Assembly: GCF_019059575.1 (NCBI RefSeq)
Contig: NW_024883018.1
Span: 62,001-126,000, forward strand
Reading direction: 5' to 3'
Length of the DNA: 64,000 nt
Source of the DNA: Amphibalanus amphitrite
Lineage: Eukaryota > Arthropoda > Thecostraca > Balanomorpha > Balanidae
Shown: positions 22,516 through 34,800 of the stretch, piece after piece
Position numbering within the stretch: position 1 is the first letter of the stretch
Layout: every line of letters begins with the position of its first letter
Translations under genes and position numbers: made by a program
Notes under the pieces: generated by a model
Databases searched by the model: none
Told to the model about the DNA's origin: nothing
What the model saw: the letters and a program-made list of their open reading frames with translations, nothing else

Positions 22516-23394
22516 AGCTGAGAGCCACCGGCGGTTGGACGCGGATGGAGCCGCGTCGCGTCAACCGGGGAGTACGGGACAGAGACCGTGAGTTGAAGTG
22601 TTCATGTGTGTCTTTTGTGATTAGGAAGGGATGTTGAAAGGTTAGACTGTTGGGAGAGGAGAGGGGTAGTTGAGCGGCCGGCTTTCGGACCGGCTCGACC
22701 GGTGAGAGCTCCCGCCACTCTGACATACGGGGTGTCCTCGGCTCCCGGCAGCTGCTGGGTCAGCCGCTGAGCTGCCGCCGTTGTTTCTCGTTCACCCCTG
22801 GCACGACCCGCGGTGACGCTGACGAGTACTAGCAGCTGTCTCACGTCCCTCCCCTCTCGGGGCTTTGTTGACTGGCTCGGGGTCTGCGATGGCCTGACGT
22901 AGGAGCTTACACCGACGCTGGTCGCGGTGGAGGCGGCAGTCGGGCCTCGTCTCTCATATGTGTTCTGACGTCGATTTGTGGCGTCTTCAGCTCCCCAGTG
23001 GTCCTGTTGCTCGCTGCATTAGACCGGTCGTGTTGGACGTTGAGAATACTAACGTCTGGTGTGAGTGGGTGGTCTAGCTCTGACAGGTTACCTAGGCGTT
23101 ATTCCCGTTATACGTGATCAGCCGCCCGTGGTGTGCCCGTAAGCCCAGCTGTCAGCTGTTCCTGTGTTCGCTAACCCGCCGCTCACGGCTGCGTTTTCTA
23201 GCTATTTAGTCGCGAGTTTCTGCGGCGTCACTGACTGTGTTATTGTGGTGTGTTCCCGGCGGCTGCCGTGTGTGTTCCGTTATTGCTGTGTGCTCCGTGT
23301 GAGTGTGGGTAGGCGCGTCTGCCACTGAGTCCGGTTTTAGTGCGGGCTGAGGCGACATGGCAGTTAGGAGCTTATCATATCACCTGGCGCCGTC

Positions 23395-23645
23395 AGTTGC
23401 TAGATTGAACAGAGGTTTATCGGCCTTTTGCAGCTCTGATAGCCCGGCGACGGGCGGGTTTATCGACCGTTCACAGCTCTGATAGCCCGGCGACGGGTAG
23501 GTTCAGAGTTGGTCGTTCGCAGTTCTGACGGTCGGGTTCAGAGTAGACCGTTCGCAGCTCTGACGGGCAGGTTTCAGAGCTGGCCGTGCGCAGCTCTGAC
23601 GGGCGGGTTTCAGAGCTGGCCGTGCGCAGCTCCGCGGCCAGCCGC
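23395..23645 (+). repeat. Six-copy ttcgcag-ctctga tandem repeat downstream of Crag
   Basis: The segment (t/g)cgcagctctgacgggcgg and variants recur about six times (CAG positions near 23432, 23475, 23520, 23556, 23594, 23630), roughly 37-43 bp apart. Each looks like an acceptor (pyrimidines then CAG). It may be the acceptor array of a 3'UTR intron whose donor is at 22456. Confidence 0.6.
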
Positions 23646-24128
23646 CGGCAGCCTATATTCCATGTTGTCACGATGCTAGTCCTCTGGGTGATATGGCCGC
23701 TGCTAGCTGTGTTTTCGATAGTTTCTCACCGTACGAACGAGGCGGGACGTTTTGGTTTTCTTCGCGCATGTTTTGATATTAGGGACTTTGTGTTGCGCCG
23801 AGCCGTCCGGTGTCTGAGGTGACCGTGTCGACTCCGGGGGCGGCGAGTGTGTGGTCTTCCATGTCTATTCTGTACGAAACCCTGCCGTGTACCGCTCCGG
23901 GCTTGGTTTGTTGCTGCTACTGCTGAGCCGTAGCGCTGCTACCGTAACACGGCTGCTACTCTCCCCTGAATCACTAATAGAGCCGACTGGTGCGCCTCCG
24001 TCCGCTGTCACAGACCGGATGCGTTCGTGGGTGTTCTGCGCGCGAGCTCCGCGCCGTGTTGTCACGTGCTGTAGACAGATCTAGCTCGACTCTATGGTGG
24101 CCGTTACGGGCGCAGTTGTCGCGTCTGC

Positions 24129-24188
24129 CGGTAGGTGGCAGCGCTGTCGTGTGCTCCGTCGGGCGCCGGTAGATGGCAGTAGTGGCGT
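24129..24188 (+). promoter_or_regulatory. Two CTCF-like motifs at the convergent gene boundary
   Basis: cggtaggtggcagcgctg at 24129 and ccggtagatggcagtagtgg at 24167 both resemble the core of the conserved animal CTCF motif (AGGTGGCAGC type), in the same orientation, 39 bp apart. Recognition is by eye; binding is inference. Confidence 0.4.
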
Positions 24189-24771
24189 GTTGTGCCCGCG
24201 CGGTAGCGGTGTTGGTAGCGGGCTGCATTTCGGGAGATTTATATTGACTGTATCCGTGTCCATATTTGTACTGAAAGCCATCGAGTTACGGGAGAGGCCT
24301 GTGTGCGGACGTGTGTTCGTGTGTGTTCACGTGTACGAGTATCATGCCAGCCAGCACTATACATACCTATATAAACGTAGCTTGACTCGTGCTGCTACTG
24401 CACTGAACTGGAAATACAACCAGAACATTATTGGCACGGCTGTTTTCGCATATAGCAGGGCATCGATTCATGTATGTACTTGAACGCGGTTTTTGTGGGA
24501 ATCATTCGCGTATGAACAGGAGACGGTGGCCATTCCAATGCTTGAAATTCAGGGCGGCTTAAAGCGAGCAACATCAATAAGTTCAATCTTCATTATTCAG
24601 CGGTGCTTTCTCAGCGGAAGTGCTGCCCACATAATACACATACTTGCGAGGCCACCGTGTTATCAGAACGTCCCTATGACTACCCAGAATCCTTCTTATG
24701 TGCCCCAACCACCCTAAAACATCAGAAAACTAGACAGTGTCACCCCCTCCCCCTCCTTCGTCCTCCCCACC

Positions 24772-27622
24772 TCAGTCGTGCACCGATATCATGATCTTGA
24801 TGCCCCGTCCGTCGAGCGCCGCCTGGAAGGCGCTCTCGCTCTCCTCCAGTGTGAACCGGTGGGTGACGAGGGGACCCAGCTGGACGCGTCCGGACGCCAC
24901 CAGGTCCAGGGCCAGAGGGTAGCTGTCGGCAGAGACGGGCAGGTCAGGGGCGAGAAACGGGAGGACCAGGGCCGTGGGGGCGCAGGCGGCTGGTGACTCA
25001 AGGGTAGAGAAGTAGGTATGATTGACTGGACAGAAACATGCTTCGTAAGTGCTCAACGTCTGTCTAGGATCTTGTTTATCCTCTGATAAGTTCTCTCCAC
25101 GATTTGCCTATTTCAAGTCATGAACTCATGCATGAGACCGTTAACGCTAGTGGAAAAGTCCCCTTTTACACTACCCCTGTGCACGATAACGCTCCCGTAT
25201 GCACCCTCTGAGACAGCACAGGGTGCCTCAGTCCTCAGATCCTTACTATCCACCCCGCCACTCACCAGTTGGCGTAGCGGAAGACGCCGTTGATGTCCAG
25301 CTCCTTGGCGGCTATCGTCACCATGGGCAGGTCCATGTCGGGCGGCCCGCGACCCACGAACGCCAGCTTCGCGCGCGGAGCTGCCGCCTGCGACACAATA
25401 TAGACAGGCAGTGAGAGAAGTTGGAGCAAGAGAGGGCAGAGGAAGCGACGTAGGGGCTCGTTTTACTTAGGTACCGCTGGCGTAGTTCGTGAGTCCTATC
25501 CTTGTTTTATGCCAACATTCAGCACACAACAACGGACAACCTCTCCATTGTATCTGTATCCCTGCACATCAAACACAAAAGCCATTCCAGCCTCCCCACT
25601 TCCCAGGTAGGTGACTCCTGCTGACCTGAAGCGCCATCCGCACGCTGGGTGCGGCGCCGCAGCATTCGAGGATGGCGGTCGGTGGCCCGCCAAGTGCTGC
25701 CACCACGCGGCCGGCCAGCTCCTCCTCACTAGCGCCATCTATAAGCACGGTGCCGTCCGCGCCCTGGCCGGTGGCAAACTCGAGTCGAGACGGCGAGATG
25801 TCTGTGGAAAAGACGGTGAGGTCAGCGGGGTCAGAGAGGTCAATAAGGGAAGGCGGGATCACTATCAAGGCCGGTCATTGAAGACCACTGAGGTCATCGA
25901 GGTCAAACAGAGGTTTAGCGAGGTTAACATGAGGCAGGTGGGGTCACTGAGGTTCACAAAAGGTTCGGCGAGGGTCGTGGGACATTTTATTACAAAATGA
26001 AAAATGCCCTTTACTCTCAGGTAGCCTGTCGTCCGACTTCTGTCCGTGACCAACTCCTCATAGTGAGTTATCTCCCTAAGACCCACTCTCCCTCCTTCTC
26101 TCCCCTCTCTCTTCCCTCTCACCAGTGACACAGACGCGGGCGGCGGCCAATGCGCGGGCCGTCAGCAGGCTGACCACTCCGATGGGTCCGGCGCCGCACA
26201 CCAATACACGGGACCCGAGCCCGACGCCGGCGCGCTGGCAGCCGTACACGGCCACCGTCAGCGGCTCCAGGAGGGCGCCCTCCTCCAGAGACACGTGGTC
26301 CGGCAGCCTGCAGACAGCGGGCGGTCAAAGAGGTCACTGCCGACGGCATGAGAGACCGTAGCGCACGGCAAGGGATATCACTGCCGACGGCACGGGAGAT
26401 CGATCACCGCAGATGGCACAGGAACTTCGGACGGTACGAGAGCTCACGGCCAGTCAAAGTAGCTGTAACGCTCTCTAAAAGCATCCTATTTGGATATTGG
26501 CATTGAGCTGGCGATGCCCCATGAGGCAGCCGCATTGAGACTGCGTCTCGGCCCGTCGCGTTGCTCTCACTTGTAGCAGAAGTCGGCCGGGTGTCGGTAC
26601 AGCCGGGTCAGCGTGCCGTCTACCGGCGGGGTGGCGCAGAACTGCACCGCCGGACACACGTTGTAGCGGCCCGCCTTACAGATGGGGCACAGCCGGCACG
26701 GTACGCCCGGCTCGATGGCCACGCGGTCCCCTGGCGCAGAGAAAGGGCAGAGGTTGGAGAGAGGTCACAGAGAGGTCAGAGGTCGCATAACGAAGGCAGC
26801 TGTCACAGAGAGGTCACATAGTGAGGGTAGAGTCAGAGCGAGGGTAGAGGTCAGACGGTATAGACAGGGGTCGCATTGAGAAAGCAGAGGTAACACCGCG
26901 AGGGTAGAGGTAGAGGTCAGATAACGAGGTCCCAGAGGTCACATAGGAAGAAAGGGGTCTCATAACGAGGCCAGGGTCACATAGGGATCACATACAGATG
27001 ACCGACGTCATACACGAGGAAGTCTCAGGAAGGCGGAAGTCCCAAAATGAAACTCAGCATCCGTATCTGCCTGTGGCCCCGCGCTAGCCCAGCAGTGCCG
27101 GCTGCCGATCCCACACCTACCGGGCCTCAGGTGGGTGACCTGGCTGCCGACTGTCTCCACCACGCCGGCCGCCTCGTGGCCCAGCACCATCGGCGACTGG
27201 ACGACGAATCGCGCGGTGCGGCCGCGGTGCCAGTAGTAGACGTCCGAGCCGCAGATGCCCACCTTGTGGATCCGGATCACCACGTCTGCAGAGCAAGGAG
27301 GGGAGATGGTTCGGGGAGGTCAGTAAGGTAGAGGGACGGAGGGCAGCAGGCGAACGTTTGGAGAGTCAAAGCAATTTGTTGACCGCGCGGATGGCCACGT
27401 GAGACGTTAGCTTCGGTCAGTTAGACCTGACAAAAAAGCAGGAAGGGTCATGAGATGCAGGAGTTTGGTGGGCCAAATTCTTAGTGCCAAGCTATGTCTG
27501 TGCGAAAATGCGCCTTTGTTCCTCTCACCCTGCGGTCCCGGCTCGGGCAGCTCCTTCTGCTCCAGCCGCAGGTCCCGGGCCTTGTGCAGCACCGCCGACA
27601 GGTTGTCCCGGCTCGGCGCCAT
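24772..27622 (-). CDS. Sodh: Sorbitol dehydrogenase (zinc-containing alcohol dehydrogenase family), 7 exons, 350 aa
   Basis: Exons, 5' to 3' on the minus strand: 27622-27529, 27285-27121, 26730-26571, 26307-26123, 25801-25626, 25387-25266, 24922-24772. The introns are GT-AG, and the phases join to 351 codons including the stop, close to the usual 350-357 aa. The enzyme oxidises sorbitol to fructose with NAD in the cytosol. Visible features: catalytic zinc ligands C43 in GICGSD and H68/E69 in LGHEA; a structural-zinc type cluster [21 protein letters not shown]; the [11 protein letters not shown] segment; Rossmann glycine motif [18 protein letters not shown]; and C-terminal PLVTHRF, GIKIMI. Start: MAPSRDNL, because the upstream in-frame ATG adds residues with no family counterpart. 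It lies head-to-tail behind the MKK7 gene and converges with Crag. The symbol follows insect usage. Confidence 0.95.
26740..27010. repeat. AGAGGTCA-rich intronic tandem repeat in sorbitol dehydrogenase
   Basis: The second intron holds irregular tandem copies of short units such as agaggtcacagagaggtcag, gagggtagaggtcag and cataacgaggtc. No gene is present. A milder version of the same composition occurs at 25820-25980. Confidence 0.7.
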
Positions 27623-27744
27623 CGTCACCCGGCGCTCTACTCTGGCCCCTCCGCCGCTCGGCAGCCACTGCTCGCTCCTCCCGACCACTTCTCCCCTCTG
27701 TCCGCACTGCCCTCACACCATCCACATGTGGGACCGCTGCCGCC

Positions 27745-27845
27745 CCTACTGACGCGCGGCCGCTCCTACCCCTCTGAAGCACGGCAGCTCACGCCCCAAC
27801 TGTCGCGCGGCCGCTCGCGCCCCCACTGACGCGCGGCCGCTGCTC
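27745..27845. repeat. Three copies of a NotI-like GC-rich unit upstream of sorbitol dehydrogenase
   Basis: actgacgcgcggccgct recurs near 27748, 27799 (as actgtcgcgcggccgct) and 27826. The block sits 120-220 bp upstream of the start codon, in the likely promoter. Confidence 0.6.
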
Positions 27846-28046
27846 GTCAGCGGCGCCAGATGGCTCTCAAACGGCCCGTTCCAACTTCCAAGGTCACGAC
27901 TCCAGTACAAAACACAGCCCCGCCTCTGGCCCCGCCCGGCGTCCGATGTCTCCCAGAGTCTGGAGCGGCTGTCACAAAACTAGAGTTATATGAGTTCGTC
28001 ACGTCAGTCATAACAGAGACCAAACCATCAGCTCGGATTGTCGCAC

Positions 28047-28052
28047 TTTATT
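28047..28052 (-). terminator. Poly(A) signal AATAAA for the MKK7 gene
   Basis: The plus strand reads tttatt, so the minus strand reads AATAAA, about 800 bp after the stop at 28847. This places the MKK7 transcript end immediately before the sorbitol dehydrogenase promoter region. Confidence 0.5.
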
Positions 28053-28354
28053 ATTCAGAATACACGGTTAGAAAATCGCGCGCACGATCACTTTCCTGTT
28101 CGCCGGTTCTCGTCACACACATTTACTCACACGCACATGTACGCCGCCGCCGACTGGGGAGAGAGGAGACGAAACAGAGGCAGAGGGAGAGGAGGGGAGC
28201 GGACCTGGGAGAACCGGAGAGAGGACGGGACGGGCGGCGCTCAGATTAGGTCAGGGCAGGTCAGGGAAGGGGAGATCGTATCACAGAGTGGCGACTCTGG
28301 CCTCGCCACCTCGGCCCGCGATCCGCTGCCGCGGTGGAACGTCGACAGCGACGA

Positions 28355-28408
28355 TGACGTCACGAGCCGATCGACGATGACGTCACGGGTCGTTCGGCAG
28401 TGACGTCT
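28355..28408. promoter_or_regulatory. Cluster of three CRE/ATF-type motifs
   Basis: TGACGTCA at 28355-28362 and 28378-28385, and TGACGTCT at 28401-28408, all in a GC-rich stretch about 750 bp upstream of the sorbitol dehydrogenase start. Consensus CREB/ATF sites; function is inference. The stretch also overlaps the predicted MKK7 3'UTR. Confidence 0.45.
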
Positions 28409-28846
28409 CGGCCGGTCCGCCGGCCGGGATGATGAGCAAATGGGACGGTTGTGAGCGGCCTCCGAGCGGCGGACAGCACCCTTATGACGGACGAGCGGCG
28501 GGCCAGGGACTGACGGAGCGCCAGACGCCTCCAGCGGGCCGCACACGCCGGCCCCAGACCGGCGCCAGGCGCGCAACCAAACCAAGACGGACCGATGGTA
28601 CAGCAGGCATACATTTTGATCAGAATGCTTGAATCATTGACTAGCTTTCTCTCAAAATACTGGACACTAAACGCTACAAACAGGCAAAATCTCGCTGTGG
28701 CAGCGCGGCCACTGTCGCCGTACCGCTGCGCGCGCGCGTCAATAAATAGATAAGTAGGGGGGCCGAACGGAGACACGCCGGGCGGCGGCCGAGGTGGCGG
28801 GCGGCCGTTTGAACTTGCTGAGGTAGCCCGTCCAGCGGCGCGGCGG

Positions 28847-31800
28847 CTACGGTTGGCTGAACATGGGCTGGTGCGAGTGGTGCGGAAACGGCCGCCGGTG
28901 CGGCTCCGGGGTGAAGAAGGCGCGCCGGTCCAGCGGCGGACGGCCAGACGGAGACCTACGGAGCACGACGGTGGAGAGTCACACCGCGGGATCTATCACC
29001 ATAACTCGGCCGAAACTACAGACAGGCAAACTTATCACATACAACGGCCGCTCATCATATCATGCGACACAAAATCACAACACAGAGCGATACGATAAAG
29101 CGCGCGGCGAGATAGTGAGACAGACGAGCATCCGAATGACACGACACTCGTTAACTCTGCGCACCCTAGACATCAACTCACGCCCGAACCATAACACGGC
29201 CAAATCCCCCTTCACCCCCCCCCCCGCCCACACACCTCGTTACGACCGCGGCGTGCACCGCCACCTACCCGTGTGACTGTGACGTTGAGGCATTTGGCAC
29301 AGACTGAGAGCCGCCACCGCGGCCCGCGTCCTGGCGTCGCATCATCAGCGGAGACGCCATCGAGTTGTACCTGAAACACGCGCGGTGTGGTTCGTATAGG
29401 GGCGGGGGCGAGCAGATGGGCCGGAGGGTCCAGTGGCCAGCGCCGGGCGGGGAGCGGGGCCCGGGTCAGGAGCCTGGGCTGCTGCGGGGCGGCGGCACTG
29501 CGGGGTACCGTAACCAGCCCGTGATGGGGACCAGAAGCTCAAAGCTCGAAGCTTAACAGTAAGCGTGTCTGGAAAGCAAAGCCACTTAACCACTTCAGTA
29601 ACTCAAATCACACCGTAGAAGCAAGCTAAAGATCGACAGATTCATTTAAGACCAGAACATATTTGCAATTCAATCACCAGATAAGTGACTTTCTCACAAT
29701 AAACAAAGCTAAGCTAAGCCTGCTGAGGCTACTGGCGAGGCTTTTTGACACCACCACCATCGCCTTTCCACCGACGGGCGCCGCCGTACGTACCTCGGCT
29801 GGCCATCCGCGCACGGATTCAGCCCCAAAAAGTTGTAAAGCCCCGAGCGTTCTGAGAAGCGTCCGCGCGGCGCCCACGACTCAGGCGTGAACCTGCGCGT
29901 GCACCGGGGTCAGCGGGTCAGACGGTGGGGGGAGGGGGCGGCCGGCCGGCACAGCCCACGGCGCGCCATCCGACACAATATCCGACAGAACGCCCAACGG
30001 CCACTGGTCATCAATGTGTGCCAAATGTTCAGTAATGTGCGCCAACTGTCTATATACAGGATATGTCCAGTGGAGACACTGATTTTAAATACACCACGAG
30101 CCGGTGTTTAACAACACATGTTTATTTTGTTCAAGTACTGTTTATTTGGGCCGCCCCGGATATTGTGTCGGAGTCGGTGCCCAGCTCTGGCGGCCGGCCG
30201 GCGGCGCCGTGCGACAGGCGTGGTGCGGGTGCCCACACAGACATACACACAGAAGGCGGGGGGGGGAGGGGGGAGTTTGTGCACCACCGCGACGCCCGAC
30301 CACCACCGTGGGCGTTGGGGAGGCGACTGGGAGGCGCTGGTGCCGCTCATGTAGCAACATCCTCCTCCGCTGCTATAGCATCGCCACTCCCATAGCTGCT
30401 CAGTGATGACATATTTGTTTGGAGCATATGGAAACGAGCTGATAGGTTTGTTAAATACGTAAGCGGTATGAAAGAGAAGATGGCATCAGATAATTTATCT
30501 AAATTTGTTTGAGAAGCTGCAGTGTTAATTATGGATGTTAGCAATACCGACTACTACACAGTTACACACTGAGGTTAGCATATCTTGGCTGGGAAGACAA
30601 AGAATTTCATATCAAATCAAAGGAAGAGTGTAACCCCAAGACTCGTCTGCAAAAGGCGTGACTTCAAATTTCTCTTTTTAAATTAATATAGACAAAAAGA
30701 GCTTAAGAGGACACTATGCTATTACACGAGCTTCCTGACTCGAGTACACCCGGTATTTCTACAACTCCTTTAACTTTGTTCCGTTGACGACGGGACACCC
30801 CACACCAAAACCATGCGCGGCTGACCCCGGACGGCAGACCTCAGACCCCCCACAGGACCAGTCCATCACCGCCGTAGTGACCAAAGCGAATATCACACCG
30901 TTTACCGAGTCCCCAAACCAAACCAAACCACTAGCACCACCCGTCACCACCGTCCGCGGTCCGGTCACCAGTGGTGCCCGCTGCACCACCGGTCACACTG
31001 TCTGTGCACGGGCTGTGGCCTCCGCTGACGAGCATGCACAATGACCATAGGACAGCAGACAGACATGCAGCCCCGACGACACCGGTCTGATTCCTGAGAA
31101 CGAGTCACGGCACACCCCACTCTGCCCCAACACGCGGAGATGAGAGAAAAGGGAACTGGCCGCCGAGCTGGAAACGTTCGGTGTCAAACTGTATGTAAAC
31201 CCGACACAACCAGACACATCCAGATACTCTCCCAATCATTCAGAAGAGACACAAAACGGTCTGTCCCAGTCGCATCTCACAGTCCCACAATCACACACAC
31301 ACACACGTCACACGGCCACACATCCCCGGTCCGTGACGGTCTGTCACGGTCCGCCACAGTCCGTCACAATCTGTCACACGCGGCAGGCGTTACCGGGGGG
31401 CGGCGGCGTCGCCGTCAGCTGGGACAGCGGCAGCAGCAACACAGCCACAGAGAGCTCAGCGACCACTTGAGCGGCCGGCGGCTGCCAGCGGCGGGCGGAC
31501 GCGGTCAGCACACACAGGCGGTCAGCGAACAGCCTCACAGCCCGCTGACCGGTCAGCACAGCCCGCTGACCGGTCAACGTCGGTCCGAGACAACCGAGGA
31601 CCGACAGAAATGGCACAGGACACGACACGACTTGACGAGACACAGCTAGGTCAGAGGGCACAGACCCAGGCGCGGTCGACTGGTACAGATAAAGATAGAC
31701 AAACTCCTGTACCGCTGACGGGACTGGTCGGCCGGTTCACCTCTCTGCTGCGGGCCCTGTCAGGAGAAGCGGTCAGGAGATACGAATCAGCAGGTAAACT

Positions 31801-34800
31801 GAACACAATGTGGTCGGGAATGGGATGTTAGCAATGACATTTAGCTCGCAACTGAGTGACGAACGGAATCAGCTGCATACCCTGTTGCTGAACATGGGCA
31901 CACGAGTCAGAGTCGTTAGATTAGGGTCAGGCATGCCCTGTTGTAACACTGCGCCATCACAAACCGAGGTTGATTATTATGTTAGAGCGGCCGTCAAACA
32001 AATACTACGGACGATCCCGTACATATGTTACTGCGATGGATACCAGAGCACTCAGTACCGCCTGGCAGCCGGTGTGTTCTGGACACGGAGACACACCCAT
32101 GAACAGCCCATGGACGACCACCTGGGCGGCGGACGCAGTGTATCCAAAACACTGGCTATCCTTAATACGGGGTCCCGTCGCAGCGTAATTCGACTTAATA
32201 ATCAAAGTACGGAAACCAAAGGTTCTCCAAGACTGGTGACAGCCATCCCTGGCTAAGGGTTGTGTCCCCCCTCTCAAGCCCAAACCGATCCCACTAGTTC
32301 TCCCAAACCCCGACTGAACTCCCCGGCTATGGTTGCCCCCTACCCCCTCCCCCAACCCACACACACACCCACCCATAACTGACCTCTTTAGCTCCTGATG
32401 GTCCCCTTAGTCCCACACCCCTGACTGACCTCTCCGGCTCGGGGTTGTCCCCCCCCCCCCTTAGTCCCGCACACCGGTGACTGACCTCTCCGGCTCCGGG
32501 TTGCCCCTCCCTGGACGTCCCGTCCCGTCCCGGCCCGACCTGACCTCGCCGGCTCTGGATGCGTCCCTGGCCCCCCACATCTGTACGTTGACTGACCTCT
32601 CCGGCTCCGGGTTGCCCATTCCCCTGGTCCCCGCACCCGCTGACTGACCTCTCCGGCTCGGGGTTGCCCATTCCCCTAGCTCCCCGCACCCGTGACTGAC
32701 CTCTCCGGCTCGGGGTTGCGTCTCCGGCTGTGGAAGGGGTGGTGGGGAGAGGCGGGCGGCGGCGTTCGTCTCCTCGTTGTCGGCGTTTTGATACCGGACG
32801 TCTGTGCCTGCACATCTGAGGACAGGGAGGGGTGCTGTCAGACAGACAGGGAGCGTCTCAGAGACGGTGAGGGGTCGCAACAGAACAGCAGCGGCAGGAC
32901 AACACGCAAAGGGGACAGATTTAGCAGCACGAGAAGTCGAGCACCTCTTTGAGCGCCCATCCCTGAACCAAAAGCAGTTACTGAACCAGGAGCTGACACT
33001 GAACCAGGAGCTGCCAACCACCTCTGAACCAGGAGCTGGAGCTGAACCAGGAGCTGACACTATACCAAGAGGTGACACCCACCTCTGAACCAGGAGGTAA
33101 CACTGACCCAGAAGGTGACACCCACCTCTGAACCAGGAACAGTCACTGAACCAGGAGCTGACAGCTGCCACCCACCTCTGAACCAGGAGCAGTCACTGAA
33201 CCAGGGAATGAAACACACCTCTGAATCAGGAGCTGACAGCGTCACACCCACCTCTGAACCAGGAGCTGACGTCGACCCGCATCCGTTCCGATTTCTTTAT
33301 GAACTCGTGGTCCAGCAGCCGCTTGTACTTGGGTCTCTGTTTGTAGTCTTTGGTGAGGCAGTCTTTGACGAAGCTGCGCAGCTCGGGGCTGAAGCCGCCG
33401 CCGTCCGGCAGCAGAGGCGCGTCGTACTTGAGCACCTGGCGGTCAGGAGAATAACTGATGGTACCGCAGGCGGCCACAAACGGAACGGTGGCGCAGGAGG
33501 CACAGAGGGAGAGCAGGGAACAACAGCCTCTCGGCAGGCCAACGTGACCTCAACTCACGCTAGATCTCAACGCATTTGTGTAATTTCGATGCAAGGGCGT
33601 GCATAAAACTTCATACGAATGTGTTGAAAAACCTAGTCTACAAAAAAGTAACCTTGACCTTCACTAAGAACATATTTTTCCCAATTGTAAGTGACTCGCA
33701 CGACACAATTAAAAGTGTCCTCACTTCACCTACATGGCAGAGTCACCGTTTCTGCCCATCGAATAAAGCGCCTACGTCCCACTCCCCCTAAGACCCAGCC
33801 TGACAGCGCGCCTCCGCCGTACCCTGGTGAGCGCCTCGAACTCTGACGTGCAGTCGGCGTAGGGCAGCACGCCGGTGGCCAGCTCCACCAGGGTGATGCC
33901 CAGCGACCAGACGTCGGCGCGGATGTCGTAGTCGGGCCGGTCCGGGTTGGGCGGCTCGATCCGCTCCGGCTGCGGGAGGCAGAGGGCGTCAGACGGGCAG
34001 AGGTGAGGGGTCAGAGGGACAGGGACAAAGGCGGAGGGGCGCGGCAGGACGTCAGAAGGACAGCGGAGCAGAGCTGAGAGGTCAGAGGGACTAGGGCAGG
34101 GGTAGTCAGGGGTAGGACATGTCATGGGCCAGATTAACTTGGATGTCTAAGATAAAATGTTGCAATTAAGAGGTCACTGTAAAGTCGAGCACTGTGAGGA
34201 AGAGAGGACAAGCGGTGAAAGCTTGAATGCCATGTTCTCGGAACTTACAGTCAATTATTTGAACAGATAAACGAAACTGCCAACCATAACCGATACTATA
34301 GTCACAACGATTACTGATTACCGTACAGATGTACCGATTACCATCCTTTAAAACCGTTCCTCTCCGTAGCTGTGCTGTGCACCGCTACACCTGCACACCC
34401 GCTCAGCGGCCGACCTCCGCTGCCACCAGTCTACTCACGGCCATGTAGGCTGCCGAGCCGGCCGTGCGCGTCTTGGCCTTGGAGTCGACCAGCCGGCCCG
34501 AGATGCCGAAGTCGCACATCTTCACCTGCCCCATCTCGTCCAGCAGGATGTTGGAGGGCTTGACGTCGCGGTGGATGACGCCGTGCTGGTCCTTCAGGTA
34601 GTGTAGCGCCTTCACCGTCTGTGGACAGGGAGGGTGCAGCGGTTAGCGGGGAGCACGGGGAGCCGCATATGAAGAAGAAGGCAGTAGGGAGCGAGAGGAA
34701 GCCCGAAAGTTTGACGCACGTAGCAAAACAAAATGAAGTTGGCGGTCGGGAAGATACTTTTGTTTGCAGACGTGGAACGGGTAGCGGGGCGCGGAGAGGC

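Larger units (their letters stand above)
22450..24771. other. Convergent intergenic region between Crag and sorbitol dehydrogenase
   Basis: It contains the 3' untranslated parts of the two converging genes. No ORF with protein character is visible. No clean AATAAA was found for either gene in the expected strand. Two CTCF-like motifs lie near 24129-24188. Confidence 0.5.

Noticed and set aside
32461-33171. 236-aa minus-strand ORF with SSWF repeats
   Set aside because: It reads through the repeated exon-end/donor array of MKK7 and is not a separate gene.
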